From Trogon surrucura (lineage: Eukaryota; Chordata; Aves; Trogoniformes; Trogonidae), in contig CM036620.1 of the NCBI GenBank assembly GCA_020746105.1, forward strand, positions 2,123,118 through 2,187,117: a stretch of DNA of 64,000 nucleotides, in the 5' to 3' direction. Shown one piece after another: positions 1-10,826 of the stretch. The notes under the pieces are model-generated. The model had not been told where the DNA came from. It searched no databases and worked only from the letters and a program-made list of their open reading frames with translations. Numbering within the stretch: position 1 is the first letter of the stretch; every line of letters starts with the position of its first letter. The position numbers and the translations under genes are program-made.

Positions 1-528
1 TTAAAAAAGTCATGTTAAAATGCTTATTGTCTTAAAGTCAAAAGTCAAAAACAATGGAATAAAACTTACACAGCTCAGTAACAGCAATGTGGTGAAACTT
101 TGAAAAAAAATTACAAGATGCAAGAATTCAAGTGTTCACCTTGTCAGCTAAATCACTAACTATACAGTACTCCTATACAAGAGTACTACTGGTGCATAGA
201 TAAAAACTATAGTCTCTTGCTTCAGTGATACTCACTAGGCAGTCTAACATTATATTTGTACATCAGAAGTGCTCTAAACAGTGCTGCTAGCTTCAAAATA
301 GAAATGAACAAGTGTTTGCATTACACCAAGTCCTGTTTGCGTACAGATGAAACTCTTTGGGCAGTATATAGAAGCACTTCAAGTGTATGGACAGGGTGGC
401 TCTGGCAATGGTGGTATGTCTTAAGTAGTACTATGAGTAATAATAGGTGATGCTTAAGGCAAGATGTCACAGTTAAGGACTTCATGGTTTCTCAATAGGG
501 GAAGGAGACTTAAGGAAAAGAGCAAAAC
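1..528. other. AT-rich non-coding DNA
   Basis: I see no gene, repeat family or RNA here. A short direct repeat of the unit AGTCAAA lies near 36-50. The longest open frame is 64 codons, begins with a non-ATG codon and resembles nothing I know. A minus-strand splice-donor-like string (GTAAGT read on the minus strand) sits near 63-68 but has no open exon attached that I can support. Confidence 0.6.
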
Positions 529-794
529 TTTTTACCAGGGATATGTAGTGACACAACTAAGGGCAAAGGTTTTAAAGAGAGGATAGGTTGGGGTTGGTTT
601 TAAGGAAGAAACCAGTCTATGATGAAGATGGGGAGACAGGTTGCCCAGAGAATGTGTGCAAGGCTCTTCCCTGGAAGCATCCAAGGCCAGGCTGGACAGG
701 GCTTTGAGCAACCTGATCTTGTGGAACTGCCCCTGGCACGGGGGTGGAAGTACATCGTAATTCAAGGTCCATTCCAACTCCAACTTTTCTATGA
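529..794 (+). mobile_element. CR1 LINE 3' fragment
   Basis: This is the 3' tail of a CR1 non-LTR retrotransposon, 5'-truncated as nearly all genomic CR1 copies are. Recognisable landmarks appear in order: a block like 'agtgacacaactaagggcaa' near 547, 'aaggaagaaa' near 602, 'ggttgcccagagaa' near 639, 'ggccaggctggacagggc' near 683, 'gagcaacctgatcttgtgg' near 707, and the end 'aaggtccattccaactcc' followed by 'ctatga'. CR1 elements characteristically end in a short ATTCTATGA-like repeat. The copy is diverged and indel-rich, with no intact coding, so it is an old fossil. Its open frames on both strands are by-products. The 5' boundary is approximate. Confidence 0.88.
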
Positions 795-3456
795 GCTTAT
801 CTGAAGCACCTCTTAGGCTACTACACCCAGTCTATGGGCTGCCTTTTTGAAATAGGCTTTTATGTTTTAATTTTGCCACAGTGCAATATCAGGTGCTTGG
901 GGTAGGTCAACATTGCAGAAATAAGTACATGCAACTACGTCAGTGATTACTGCTGATACAAATAATTTGTGCATTAATTGCAATTATGTAGTATTAAGGA
1001 TGTGTTATGTCACAAGGCAACAATTAAATTGAAATTGTTTTCCCTGCAATGAAAGGGGCAGTATTACTTTTTAATGAGTAAAATTTGATTGTGCAAATAG
1101 TTGGAAGCATTTCTTTACCACTGTGAGTATATAAGTTAACAAAGCATTATTTTGGTTCTGGAAGGTGCCTGAAAAAAGCTAATGACATATAAGTGCATGT
1201 TAAGTGGGTAACTAGTTAATCTTGGACACTGGAGGTCTGATTTAGGTCTTGATTGCACTGGTAAACAAAACTACTCTTAGAGAAATGTACTGACTTAGCT
1301 TATTTACAAGACTTAGAAGATTGAGGCAGTAGGATCAAGGTGTAAGTACACAGATGGCTTGATCTATGTAAACCTCTGTAAAATTTCTGGATTACTTAGA
1401 CTATTTTGTTGGGCATTAATTTTTTTTCATGGGCTTGCTTCTTATACTATCATAGCAGTAAAAGCAGTTGCAGCTCTTTGTCTCAACAAATGCTTTTATT
1501 GGAGAGGTAACATTTAGATACCCACCTGTAGAAATGTTTCCTTACTTGTCAATCCTTAGAGAGAGTGTACAGCTGCCAGTTACGTAGCCTGTGAAATGGT
1601 AGAAAAGGTGCATCCTCTCAGGTTTTTTTGCTGTTAAACAAGTCATGCCCTAACATTACTTAATGCTAAGTATTTTTCTGAGCACTTTCTTGAAATGGCA
1701 TCTCTCACTGGATATGTTTTTCTGCTGTTTGACAGTTGTATAGGCATTCAAAAGGACAGTGGTGGCTATCTATTGTCTAAAAATAGTGATAGCAGAAAAA
1801 TATCACTTTAGTTACCATTAGCAGACTCTAGAAATGTGATTTCTTCCTTTTAAAGCACTTGACTGACTGTTATTACTGTAGCTTTATTACCTGCCCCATT
1901 TTTGTTCAATCAGGAGCAAAGAGAGCAGGAAGAATCTGAGTTTTCTTTTACAACTCTGAAGCCAAGAGATCAAAAGCAAATGAGTGTATTGCCTTTTTGA
2001 TTCAATTCACCCCGGTGTAAAGAGGTTCAGCCAATGTGCTACATACAGTCTGTTTCAGTCTATTTTTTGAGACTTCAGTGATGAGTGTTCAGTGTCCTTT
2101 GATTAGCAGGGGTTAATTCCTTTATCCAGAAGTTCAACTTTGAAAAAGTGTGCCAAGTGACAGTAACATAGAACAAAGTGCTTTGATGCTGCAGTGGATT
2201 TGTCTTTTTGTCTGACAATGAAATGCATTCATTGTATATAATGCGTTTCTCTTACAGTTCTGGAAAAACTCATTCTTTATTCATGAAGGAAGTTCAGTAA
2301 GGCCTGTCTAATCCAAGCTTTTTTAAAAAAATTTCTTCCCTAGAAAGAATCATTCTTGCCTTATGAGAGAGGTTTATAGAAAAACGTGTGGGGCTTACAA
2401 AAGGGAAAATGCATGGGAGTTTCCATGTGGGTATGCGTTTAGAGGAATTTTAAATCGGAACAGGTTGTATTTTTCAGTTGCTTTTTGTTGTTTTTCATTA
2501 TGATTGACACCAATATTACTTGTATTTTTATTTTTCTTGTGTTGTAACTGGCTTCTGGTTCTACCAAATATTTCAAATACAAGCTTGTTGGGTTGTCTGG
2601 GTTTTTTTTGCAGCTGGTAGGGCTGAGTGCAGTCACAAAAACAGACAGTTTGACTCTTCCAGGGAAGAATGCTGGTATAGAAACTAGCAAAACCCCAGAG
2701 AGATGTTAAAAACAGAAAGAATGGAAGTAAAAACCATAACAGGTGGAGAGAATAACTTGATGTAATAGGGGACTATATTTTGGGGTTTTTTACCATTTGT
2801 AATTGGAAGAGTTGATTCTTAAATATTTTAGCTAGAAATATAACCCGAAGGTTACACGGGCGTTATCTGCATCATTTTAATGACGGAGGAACACAGATTG
2901 CATCAAATAGGAAGGAAGAGGTGGTTGTAGTAGATGCCATGACCTCCAAGCTGCTTGGCACACAGTGCTGTCTAGTGTTTCCTGGACTCTGACTCTGTGA
3001 TGGAGGCACATACTGCCTTTTGATTTGTGTCCCATCTAATTTATGTAGCCACCAGCCTTTCTGCTTTTTTTTTTTTTTAGCTAGTTGCTTCTTAGCTTGT
3101 ATATTGCCCTTGAAAAATTAAAAAACCTATTGGATAGTTTAATGGAATTATAAGAAACGAGAGGGCCAGAACTCCTAATCCTACTGAAATGATAATAAAA
3201 TGCCAAATTAAAAGCAATTTCAGTGCCTCAACATTTCATCCTGACAAGGTTCTAGTGCACAATGATAAAATTTTCCATTTTCAATTATTAAAATCCACTT
3301 AAGCAGCAATTTACAAACATTGTGGAACACTAGCATCTCCTTGTAATAGCATGTAGTATGACTTCAATATTCAAGGAAATGTAGCCAATAGATGCTTATG
3401 TGTAATTTATTTTAAATACAGCACTGAGGCCTTTTTTACTGACATTGTTATTGCAG
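795..3456. other. AT-rich non-coding stretch
   Basis: There is no recognisable gene. A run of 14 T followed by AG (3065-3080) resembles a splice acceptor, but what follows is not open in a convincing way. A donor-like string (GTAAGT) at about 1342-1347 has stops in all three frames just upstream. The short segment 2840-2890 holds several CpGs in an otherwise CpG-poor stretch and may be constrained sequence. Nothing else stands out. Confidence 0.55.
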
Positions 3457-3556
3457 GTGCCTCTGTTTTGATTTAGAGTTATTGTTCAGTGTAGCTCAGA
3501 GAGTGAACCGAGACACTGACAGTGTTGGGAGTATGCCTCAGAGACAGACATATCAG
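3457..3556 (+). CDS. Possible internal coding exon, family unknown
   Basis: A 100-base block is bounded by a pyrimidine-bearing acceptor ending TTATTGCAG and by a good donor (CAG then GTGAGC). One frame is fully open: the first base completes a codon from upstream, then 33 codons follow and the block ends on a complete codon. The other two frames contain stops. The peptide begins CLCFDLELLFSV and ends MPQRQTYQ. It is mildly hydrophobic at the start and polar later. I do not recognise the family. A 33-codon frame is open by chance in roughly one of two random sequences when any frame is allowed, so the evidence is the combination of splice sites, frame and compatible phase with the blocks at 8312 and 9868. 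It could equally be an untranslated exon or chance. Confidence 0.25.
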
Positions 3557-5394
3557 GTGAGCTATTTGAGCTGGCTATCAATTCTTAATTGTCTACTGAT
3601 CCTTAAACTAGATACCTAAACTGAAAAGACCACTATCAGCACAGATGTAAATTATATGGATCTTGTAGGTGTGCAGGCCATACAGTCTAAGTGGGATACT
3701 AAATTTTTCATTGCCTGTTTTCATATCTAGGTAGTTCTCCTGGTATGGGCCTGCAAGCCCCATGTTGCTCTAAATTCCCTTGTAACTAGAAGACTTGAAT
3801 TGCAACAGTATTAATGGCTGCATCTTGAGCATTTCTCTGCAATATATTGATTGTTGCATTTCCTGTGTCATACTGTTCCTCTAGGATAGCCCAGTACATA
3901 AACTTGACTGACCTGGAACTTACCATGCGAGAGGTTTCTATACTTTGTTGTGGTCTTGCATGAACCACTTGCCTACTATTCCTTAAAAATTTTCAGCCTG
4001 ATAGTTTTGATGCCATGGTGAGTTCAGTGCTTGCTGGTGGTACATGTCTATTCAGGTACTGCCTACGACATTCCTGATGGGAGCATTTTGCTTTCCAGGC
4101 CAAGGCTTAGCATCTTCACATGGCAGAAGGAAACATAAGAAATAGATGCTATTGTCCTTTGCAAGTGGAGTGTATTATAAGCCCAAAAGCTCAAAACACT
4201 TTGTCTGTGGAGGCTCTTTAACTAGTGATTTACTGTCAAATGCAAAACCATGAGACTTTATTAGGTTCACCAATCATTTGTGATGTCCTCCAGCTGCCAG
4301 ATCAGCCCTACCTGCCTTGTCTCTACAGGGCTGCTATAAAAGTTTCCTTTAGTTGCTGCTGAGTGAAATAGCTGAAAATATATAGGAAGAAGTTTGGATA
4401 GAATACCGTGGAGTTAGCTGTTAGTGTTGGTTGTCCTGGAATTGGAGTAGGGAAGCATAGTAGACATCTGGAGACTTCAGTCTGACAGACTTAAAGGTAA
4501 AGCAAAGGAATCTGTGGAGCAAGACAGAACATTTACTTTCTGTCCCTTGTTAAAAGGGCCCAAACCAACTTGAAATGGATCATCCTCTCAAGTGTCCATA
4601 GGAGAACTGCCTGAGTAATAGTGATAATTGAGAACCCATAAATTGAAGAGGTGGACATCCTGGTGTTCTTCCTAAGCTACAAATTCTAGGTGCCGTTTCA
4701 GCTCTGCTATTATTAATACTTCAAGACAATACAATGCTACTGTTTTTCGTGAAGGTTGTTGTGGTAGAGGTGGTTGTCTGGTTGGTGAAGGAGTTCCTTG
4801 TATTCAACACAATACAGATACTGTATTTGATGATCGTACTCCTCAATGTTACCTGTTTGCTTTCAGTGCTGTGAGATCATGTGCTTGTGTTGGGAGTTCA
4901 TACTGCCAGGTTGGAGCAGTTCTTGATTTCTGTCTGTGTGTGCTTCCCTTGATTATTCTGTATGCCAGTGAAGTCCTGGTGGAAACATGTTATGTAATGT
5001 TGTTCAGTGACAAGGTAGATTATTCCTCTAAAATAAGCCTGTTGGAGGTAATTGTTGGGTTAGTTGTTTTTTTTCAGCGAAGTAAAAATGTAACTGTTTG
5101 GCCTGTATTACATTTTTTTCAGCTGCAACTCAAATAGCTTAGGAGCAGAATAAGGAGCCAAGAGAAGAACTAAAGGGACAGATCAGGCTATGATCTCTAA
5201 AGCCACTATATTAGGGGTGGAGTAAACAGTTATCTGAGTCAGTCTCAGACATCAATGAATGGGCCACTTGTTACCCTTGGATACAATGCTCTTGTTGCAA
5301 AGGGTGGTGGCATTTCCTAAGTAAAGATATCACATGAGATGTCCCATCTTTTCCTGTTGTCGCAAATGATCCCTTAATCATAGTCCTGAAATTC
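3557..5394. other. Non-coding stretch
   Basis: I see no repeat family, RNA gene or convincing exon. An 88-codon open frame at 4871-5137 on the plus strand starts with a non-ATG codon and has a hydrophobic composition typical of T/G-rich non-coding DNA. Confidence 0.5.
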
Positions 5395-5613
5395 TTACAC
5401 TGGTGTCAAACCTGTCCCACAGTAACCTGTCAGGTATGAACCAAAATGAATTGGTAAGCGTCCTGCTCTTCGCATTGCACAGATATCGGAGGACAGAATG
5501 TTCAATCTGTGATCCTTCTGGGTGCAGTAGCACTTTGTGTCAAGGCACAGCACATGCTGCAGTTCCTTGAAGCTTCGAGACCTGACTGAAAGGTGCTTTT
5601 CCGGATGATACAC
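5395..5613. other. CpG-richer block of unknown nature
   Basis: This segment contains at least five CpG dinucleotides (for example near 5460, 5470, 5488, 5577 and 5601), while neighbouring kilobases have few. The minus strand is open for 72 codons across it, but starts with GTG and lacks good splice sites, and the peptide resembles no family I know. It may be a conserved regulatory element, a fragment of an old element or an exon. Sequence alone does not decide. Confidence 0.25.
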
Positions 5614-5700
5614 TGCAAGTCTGCACTATTCAGTACGGACATACTGTTCCCTGAATAACTGGATTAGTAAAATAGCAATTTGATGGAAACCGTCTGGATT

Positions 5701-5842
5701 TTCTTTTTTGGGGGTTGGATTTGTTTGTTGTTGGGGGACTTTGAGGGAGAGTTTTTCTTAGTTTGGGCGTTTTGGTTTTATTGGAGTGTGTTTTTTGTGG
5801 TTGTGTGGTATGGGTTCGTTTTTTCTTTTTTTTGTCCTTTTG
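5701..5842. repeat. Strand-asymmetric G/T-rich tract
   Basis: About 140 bases of the plus strand consist almost entirely of T and G, with only about eight C and few A. It contains two GGGGG runs and several GGG runs separated by T-rich spacers. It is not a regular microsatellite. The G runs are probably too far apart for a strong quadruplex. Confidence 0.6.
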
Positions 5843-8311
5843 AAAAGCCCTGAATAAAACACTCCAGGTGCATTTTCCACATCACTTGTGATCTGCTTTT
5901 CCTTGAATTTTGGTGTATATGTATTCAGTACTCGGCTAACAAGCATTAACCATAGCTTGGTGTTTATACCACTTTGGGTACTCAGTACTATAATATACAA
6001 AATAATTCTCTTTTCTTTAGTATCATAAACTCTGTGTATCTTTCTGGTTTCCAAGTCTAGTTCTGTGTTAATCTGAAAGCCAGAGGAGTCTTGTAGTATG
6101 TGTTTTGCAATGCTGAGATAGCAAATGGCAGCCTCATCTATTCCATGTTGCCTTTTCCATTTTTACGTAATGAAACTGCAGTGATTTCATTGATTGCCTT
6201 TTTCTTTGCAGTGTATCCTCAAGTACCCTTCTGGACACAAACCTCAACAGGATAATTTGGAATTTACTTTCCTTCTATATGCTTAGAGATAAGACTTTTA
6301 GGTAGTAAGGGGTAGTTGCATTTCTGCTTCAGCTGCGTGTTTTATCTTGCTGGTTCAGTTGTGTTTTAGCTTGGCTGAATATATTCTTGAGTTGTTTGCA
6401 GATCAACCAAAACTCACCCAAGACTACCTACTGGATGTGGTGTTATTATTCATCCAACATGGCTGTGGAGCAATTGTAAGAAGACAAGCAGTGACTCTAA
6501 TGTCCTGTTCCTAATCACATGCTGTTCCATGCATCCACATAACCGTAGGGTACTAAACAGTGTCTTGGGTGGCTTTACAGCCTGGTCCATGTTGTCCACA
6601 GCTTGGTGCTTTATGTTCCAAACAAGTTTTGCCATTGAGTGTTTCTAGCTGTGCATGGGATGATGCTTTTTCATTCTGTAATACCCATGTGTAGTCAGGG
6701 CATGTCTTGGCAGCGTCTTCTGAAATGATGACTGGAGGGCTTTTGCTGCTTTATAGAATTTATAAAGTCAAGTAAGCTGCCTGACTAATAGCTGTTTGCC
6801 TTTTCAGTCAGAAGTGGGACCTTGAATAGGGAACTCATTTATCTGTACTGGAAGGGGTATGCTCTTGGGTGTAGGGTTGGCTGTTTTCTTGGGCTTCACT
6901 GCAAAGCAGCAGTTAATATTTCGGATATCCTTTTAAGCGTCACCTTTACAAACTTTACCTCTATACAGTCTGCACTGCCCTTCCTTTTAGCTTTTTTTTT
7001 TCATCTCTTAATTGGAATATTCAGATTGTTTCCTCACCATAATAGAAAAATTTGTCACCAGTTGAGCTTTAAAAATAAGGAGACATGTTTTGTAAGCCTT
7101 AAACTCATGCCCCTGTGCTGTATGATTGTTTAAGAGCCTCTTTAAATATTGTAGTAGCTTCTTATCAGCAAAAGCTGAGAAACTGTTTCTTTTGAAGAGG
7201 CATAACTGCCAATCTGCTGATTGTCTTTCCTCCTCCTTTGATCTTTCAGACTAGTTCTTCCTAACATTGCAGGACTTGTCTGAATTCAGCATTAAAAGGA
7301 GGCCATTTCTAATCAGCCTTAATGCTCTGCATAATTCTTTTTCCCTGAAGAAGCCAGTTAGTAGCTCAGCTGAGCAAATGTTTTAAAAACACAGTCTGGG
7401 TCATCTAAACAATAGAGCAGCTGAATGTCAGCTTCCAGTTTTTCTTCAATGGCAAAGTTTAGCAAGTAAAAGTAGACTTGAGTATGTCTATTTGGGTGGG
7501 TGTGGGAGATTCTGTAGCTCATTAAGTAGCATGTGCTGTCCTGGCTGTACCCTTGGTAGTGAGGATACAGCTATCGATAGCTTCTGCTAAGATAGTGTCG
7601 ACCTCCTTTCTTTTGCAGAGGTGTGTGCAATAAAGATGAAGTGGCAAAGCTGCTGACAGATCCACTTCCTATCATTCATCTGATCTGAAGAGACACAGAA
7701 TCAACAAAATAAAAGATGTAGGGGCTACCTCACTGCAAGCAGCTATGCCCTTCAGAATGATACCTTTGTCCTTTAGTTGTTGGCTAAAGTACTTTTGGAA
7801 AATGATAGCCTGAGCACCAAAATAGCACCAAGTGTCTAAGCCCTCCAGAGAAGGGGGAAAAGTACAGATTTAACTGATACAGCATTCCTGGCTTTTATCC
7901 TTTTGTCTTTGCTTTCCAACTTAGTTATTGATAAGGCTATTACTTCTTTGGCTGCAGCCTTGTGCTTATTTGCTTACACTGTTTTGTGTGCTGTGTGTGT
8001 CGAGTATGAAATTCAAACTTATATATTCACAAGTCTCTTAGATACTGCAACTGGACAAATATGTGATCCAGTTCAGATGTCATCAATGACAGCAAATAAA
8101 AGCCTGACAGCTTACATCTTGGAAGCTGATCCTGTTAAATCCCTGTCTGGCCCAAGCCTGTCCATTGCATTTTTATCTACAGCTGTCTACCAACTGAGTT
8201 TGGATGCAAGCTTTTTTCATTCATAACTTAGTGCAATTCCCAAACTATAAATTCAAAATATAGGGAGAAAAAGGCAGAAACTATAACATCTTTGAACACA
8301 CCTTTTTATAG
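5843..8311. other. Non-coding stretch with isolated splice-like signals
   Basis: Two strong acceptor-like strings occur: one ends at about 6210 (CCTTTTTCTTTGCAG) and one at about 7617 (CTCCTTTCTTTTGCAG). Each is followed by one or more short open stretches of about 22-30 codons that run into a stop codon without a clear donor. They could be terminal exons of unannotated transcripts or chance. There is no repeat family and no RNA gene. Confidence 0.4.
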
Positions 8312-8355
8312 CTGAAAGACAACTCTGGAATTAATGTTTTGCAATATAATGAGAG
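8312..8355 (+). CDS. Possible short coding exon, family unknown
   Basis: A 44-base block follows CCTTTTTATAG and is followed by GTAACA. It begins at a codon boundary, gives LKDNSGINVLQYNE and leaves two bases (AG). Those two bases plus the first base of the block at 9868 make an arginine codon, so the phases fit. The acceptor and donor are of ordinary quality. A block this short is open in some frame by chance nearly always, so the only real support is phase compatibility. Confidence 0.15.
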
Positions 8356-9867
8356 GTAACACTGGTACATGATGTCTTCACTAGAAACAGGGAGTTCAAG
8401 TTCGACAGGTAAACATTTGTTTTGCACAATCCCTCAGTGATGGGCGACAAATGTTCTGTGTGCAGCAGAGGAAAATTGGATGCCACTTTGTTGGTAAATG
8501 ATGATTATCTGTATTTTAACAGGCTGTAGTTAACAAGTACAATACTGTTTCCACAAAGTGGATATTGTTGGGTGATAAGCAAACAAGTCCTTGCATGATT
8601 ACCTGACCTACGTATTGTGTGCAGGGAGTCATACTATGTGTCATAAGGAGTGCTTCAGCAGTGGCACTTAACACTTGACTGTTTAGAATGGGCTTCACCT
8701 GTTTGGTTCTTCATTATCAAAAGAAGGACCATTTTGTTTGGAAGCGTGCGGGAGTGAACGCGTACCTAATGCATGTATCTCATACTGCAGGTTAAGGTAC
8801 TTAGGCTGGTTCCTGACACTAAGCCTCCTTGTTCTTTAAAGGTTAACAACTGCGAGTCATCTCCAGAAAAAGTAGTTCTTAGCTCTGTTCTTGGCCATGT
8901 TTTAATGCAATAAATATTGTGGGATATATACCATTGTGTCATCAAGAGACTTAGATATTGATAGTATTTACCTAAACAATTTGAAGTAATTGGAAATTTG
9001 CCATTTTCTAGGGCGGCCAGTGTATCTCTAGTGGAGTTAATACATCCCTGCCAGTGTTGCGTACTGTGGCACAGCTGTGAAGAGCAGTGTGGCATTTAGG
9101 TTGTTACCTGTTTCCGATGACAGTGTGCATTTCTATTTGCTACTCTTCTAACAGGATTCAGTCTCCAAATCAGAAGTTAGCAAAATTCATGCGAGAATAC
9201 CAAGTGTTACTTGCTCTTGGCATCAGTCACAGGAATTAGAAGTTAGTTAAATGCATGTTGCTTTTGTACATCATGTTTTTCCATGTGTGTGTGAGACAGG
9301 CATAAAAAATTGTGAATTAAAATTAAGCTGTTTTACACATAAATGATATTGCTAATGGATTCCAAGTTGTAAATGCAGTCTGTATGGTTGCTGTGACTGA
9401 AATCATTTTTCTATCACAAAATGATCCAGTGGAGCAAATAAAGTGCTGGTATCTATTTTTGCTGTTATTCTCACTCTTATGGTACCATATCTTTTAAATT
9501 TTTCACTCAATAACTATGTTCTGCTTTTTTAAGTAGCGTTGGTTGTCTTGGTTTGAACAGTAGGTCACTTTCGTTATTCCTGTTCTTCTTGCAAAACTAT
9601 GAGTTGACATTGAAGCTTATACCTGCCATTTTGTTACAGTGCCTTGTATTTTATTACATATTCACATACTTCTGTGCATAGCCTAAAGAGTTCTTCAAAA
9701 TGTGAAGCCACTGAAGGGACAGGAGCCAATGTTTTCTATGTAGCTCTATGGTTTATTTTTTGAGTTTTTGTTTACTGTTGAGATTCACTGCAGTAGGATA
9801 CCAAGAGTTTGGATCTGGTAATTAATTTACCAGACTGCTGTGGTTCCTTATCTTGTGTTTTTTCTAG
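8356..9867. other. Non-coding stretch
   Basis: No repeat family is visible. The string around 8743-8765 carries four CpGs in about 20 bases, notable for this background. After CTTCTAACAG near 9154 two of the three frames stay open for 27-31 codons, but no GT donor follows, so I do not call an exon. Confidence 0.45.
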
Positions 9868-9925
9868 GTTTCTTTCAAACAAATATTTGGCACAAATATT
9901 TGACACAAACAATTATTTGGTGAAG
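9868..9925 (+). CDS. Possible short coding exon, family unknown
   Basis: A 58-base block lies between a strong acceptor (TGTTTTTTCTAG) and the donor GTATGT. Only the frame in which the first base completes an upstream codon is useful: it reads FLSNKYLAQIFDTNNYLVK and ends on a whole codon. The reading is consistent in phase with 8312-8355. The block is made largely of a 13-base imperfect tandem repeat (9879-9920), which argues that the open frame may be an accident of repeat structure. Confidence 0.22.
9879..9920. repeat. Imperfect 13-bp tandem repeat
   Basis: The unit ACAAATATTTGGC occurs almost twice (9879-9889 and 9892-9902 share ACAAATATTTG), followed by a degenerate third copy containing ACAAACAATTATTTGG. 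It overlaps the possible exon at 9868-9925. Confidence 0.7.
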
Positions 9926-10470
9926 GTATGTAGCTGATGCATTATTTTTCCTGTGAAGGCAGACAAAAACTCTGCACATGTCAAAGTAGCAGCAAGCAGG
10001 TGTGGTGCTGCCATTATTAAGAGTTTTTAATACCTAGTAATATGGAAAAGAAGAATCAAAGTGATAACAAGTTGCTAATTGTGCTTGAAAGTCATTTTCA
10101 AGGAAGACTATGCTTTTTGTGATGGCTTGAGTGTAAGTTTGTTTAGCTTTCTTGCTCTTAATGAGCAAATATTTTATTCATCTTGTTGACGTTTAGTTGA
10201 AGAACAAGCTGTAAATCAGATTAGGTTTCCTAGTACTCTTCTGCTCTGGATAACTCTATAGACATGTGCATCATGTGTTTTAGTTGAGCAGACAGCAAGA
10301 GAATGAACAAAATTCAGCTTAGAGTGAAAGAGGCCGGAGGTCATGGATGGCTGTTGGCTTGGTAGCACAGGAAAATAAATTTTTAAGCTGTGAGGCTCTA
10401 GAACCCCTATTCAGTGTACTGATGAGGAAGCCAGTGAAGTGGTAGGAGACCAAGTGTCTTTGTACCATAT

Positions 10471-10489
10471 AGTCTAGTAGGTGGCAGAC
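10471..10489 (+). promoter_or_regulatory. Possible CTCF motif (one weak core base)
   Basis: The core CTAGTAGGTGGCAGA (10474-10488) matches the vertebrate CTCF pattern CCASYAGRKGGCRSY at 13 of 15 positions. The mismatches are T for the second C and the last base. Orientation is plus. It is the weakest of three CTCF-type sites noted in this window. Confidence 0.4.
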
Positions 10490-10773
10490 TAAACAGAAGA
10501 GGTGTAAAATACCTTTAAACTTCTTTCCCACTCAGTTGCAAATAGAGCACTTCACACTAACTGTACACCTCTGTGTAGCAGCACTTTGCACTCGGCTGCT
10601 GACCTTCCTTCTTACTAGTTTGTACAACTACAGAAACTGTGATTGAAGCCCTGTAGATATTTTTGTGGACACATTGGCACTAAAAGTTGGGGTTTTTAAT
10701 AGATGTGGATTTTTGCCCTTACATTGACAGCTACATGAACTGACCCTTGTATTTTTTTGTCCTCTGTTATGAC

Positions 10774-10826
10774 AATCACAGAATTTCAGTGATGGCAGGG
10801 ACCCTTTTAGTGCATTGACTTCTGCT
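10774..10826 (-). mobile_element. Possible CR1 scrap
   Basis: The string AATCACAGAAT followed by a purine-rich segment ending GGCAGGGACC resembles the reverse complement of the CR1 3' end (complement of ATTCTRTGATT and GGTCCCTTCCAACC). The match is short and decays quickly, so this may be coincidence. Confidence 0.3.

Noticed and set aside
3065-3080. T14-AG string as a splice acceptor or reversed poly(A) tail of a processed pseudogene
   Set aside because: The following sequence has no open frame worth calling and no resemblance to a gene transcript on the minus strand.
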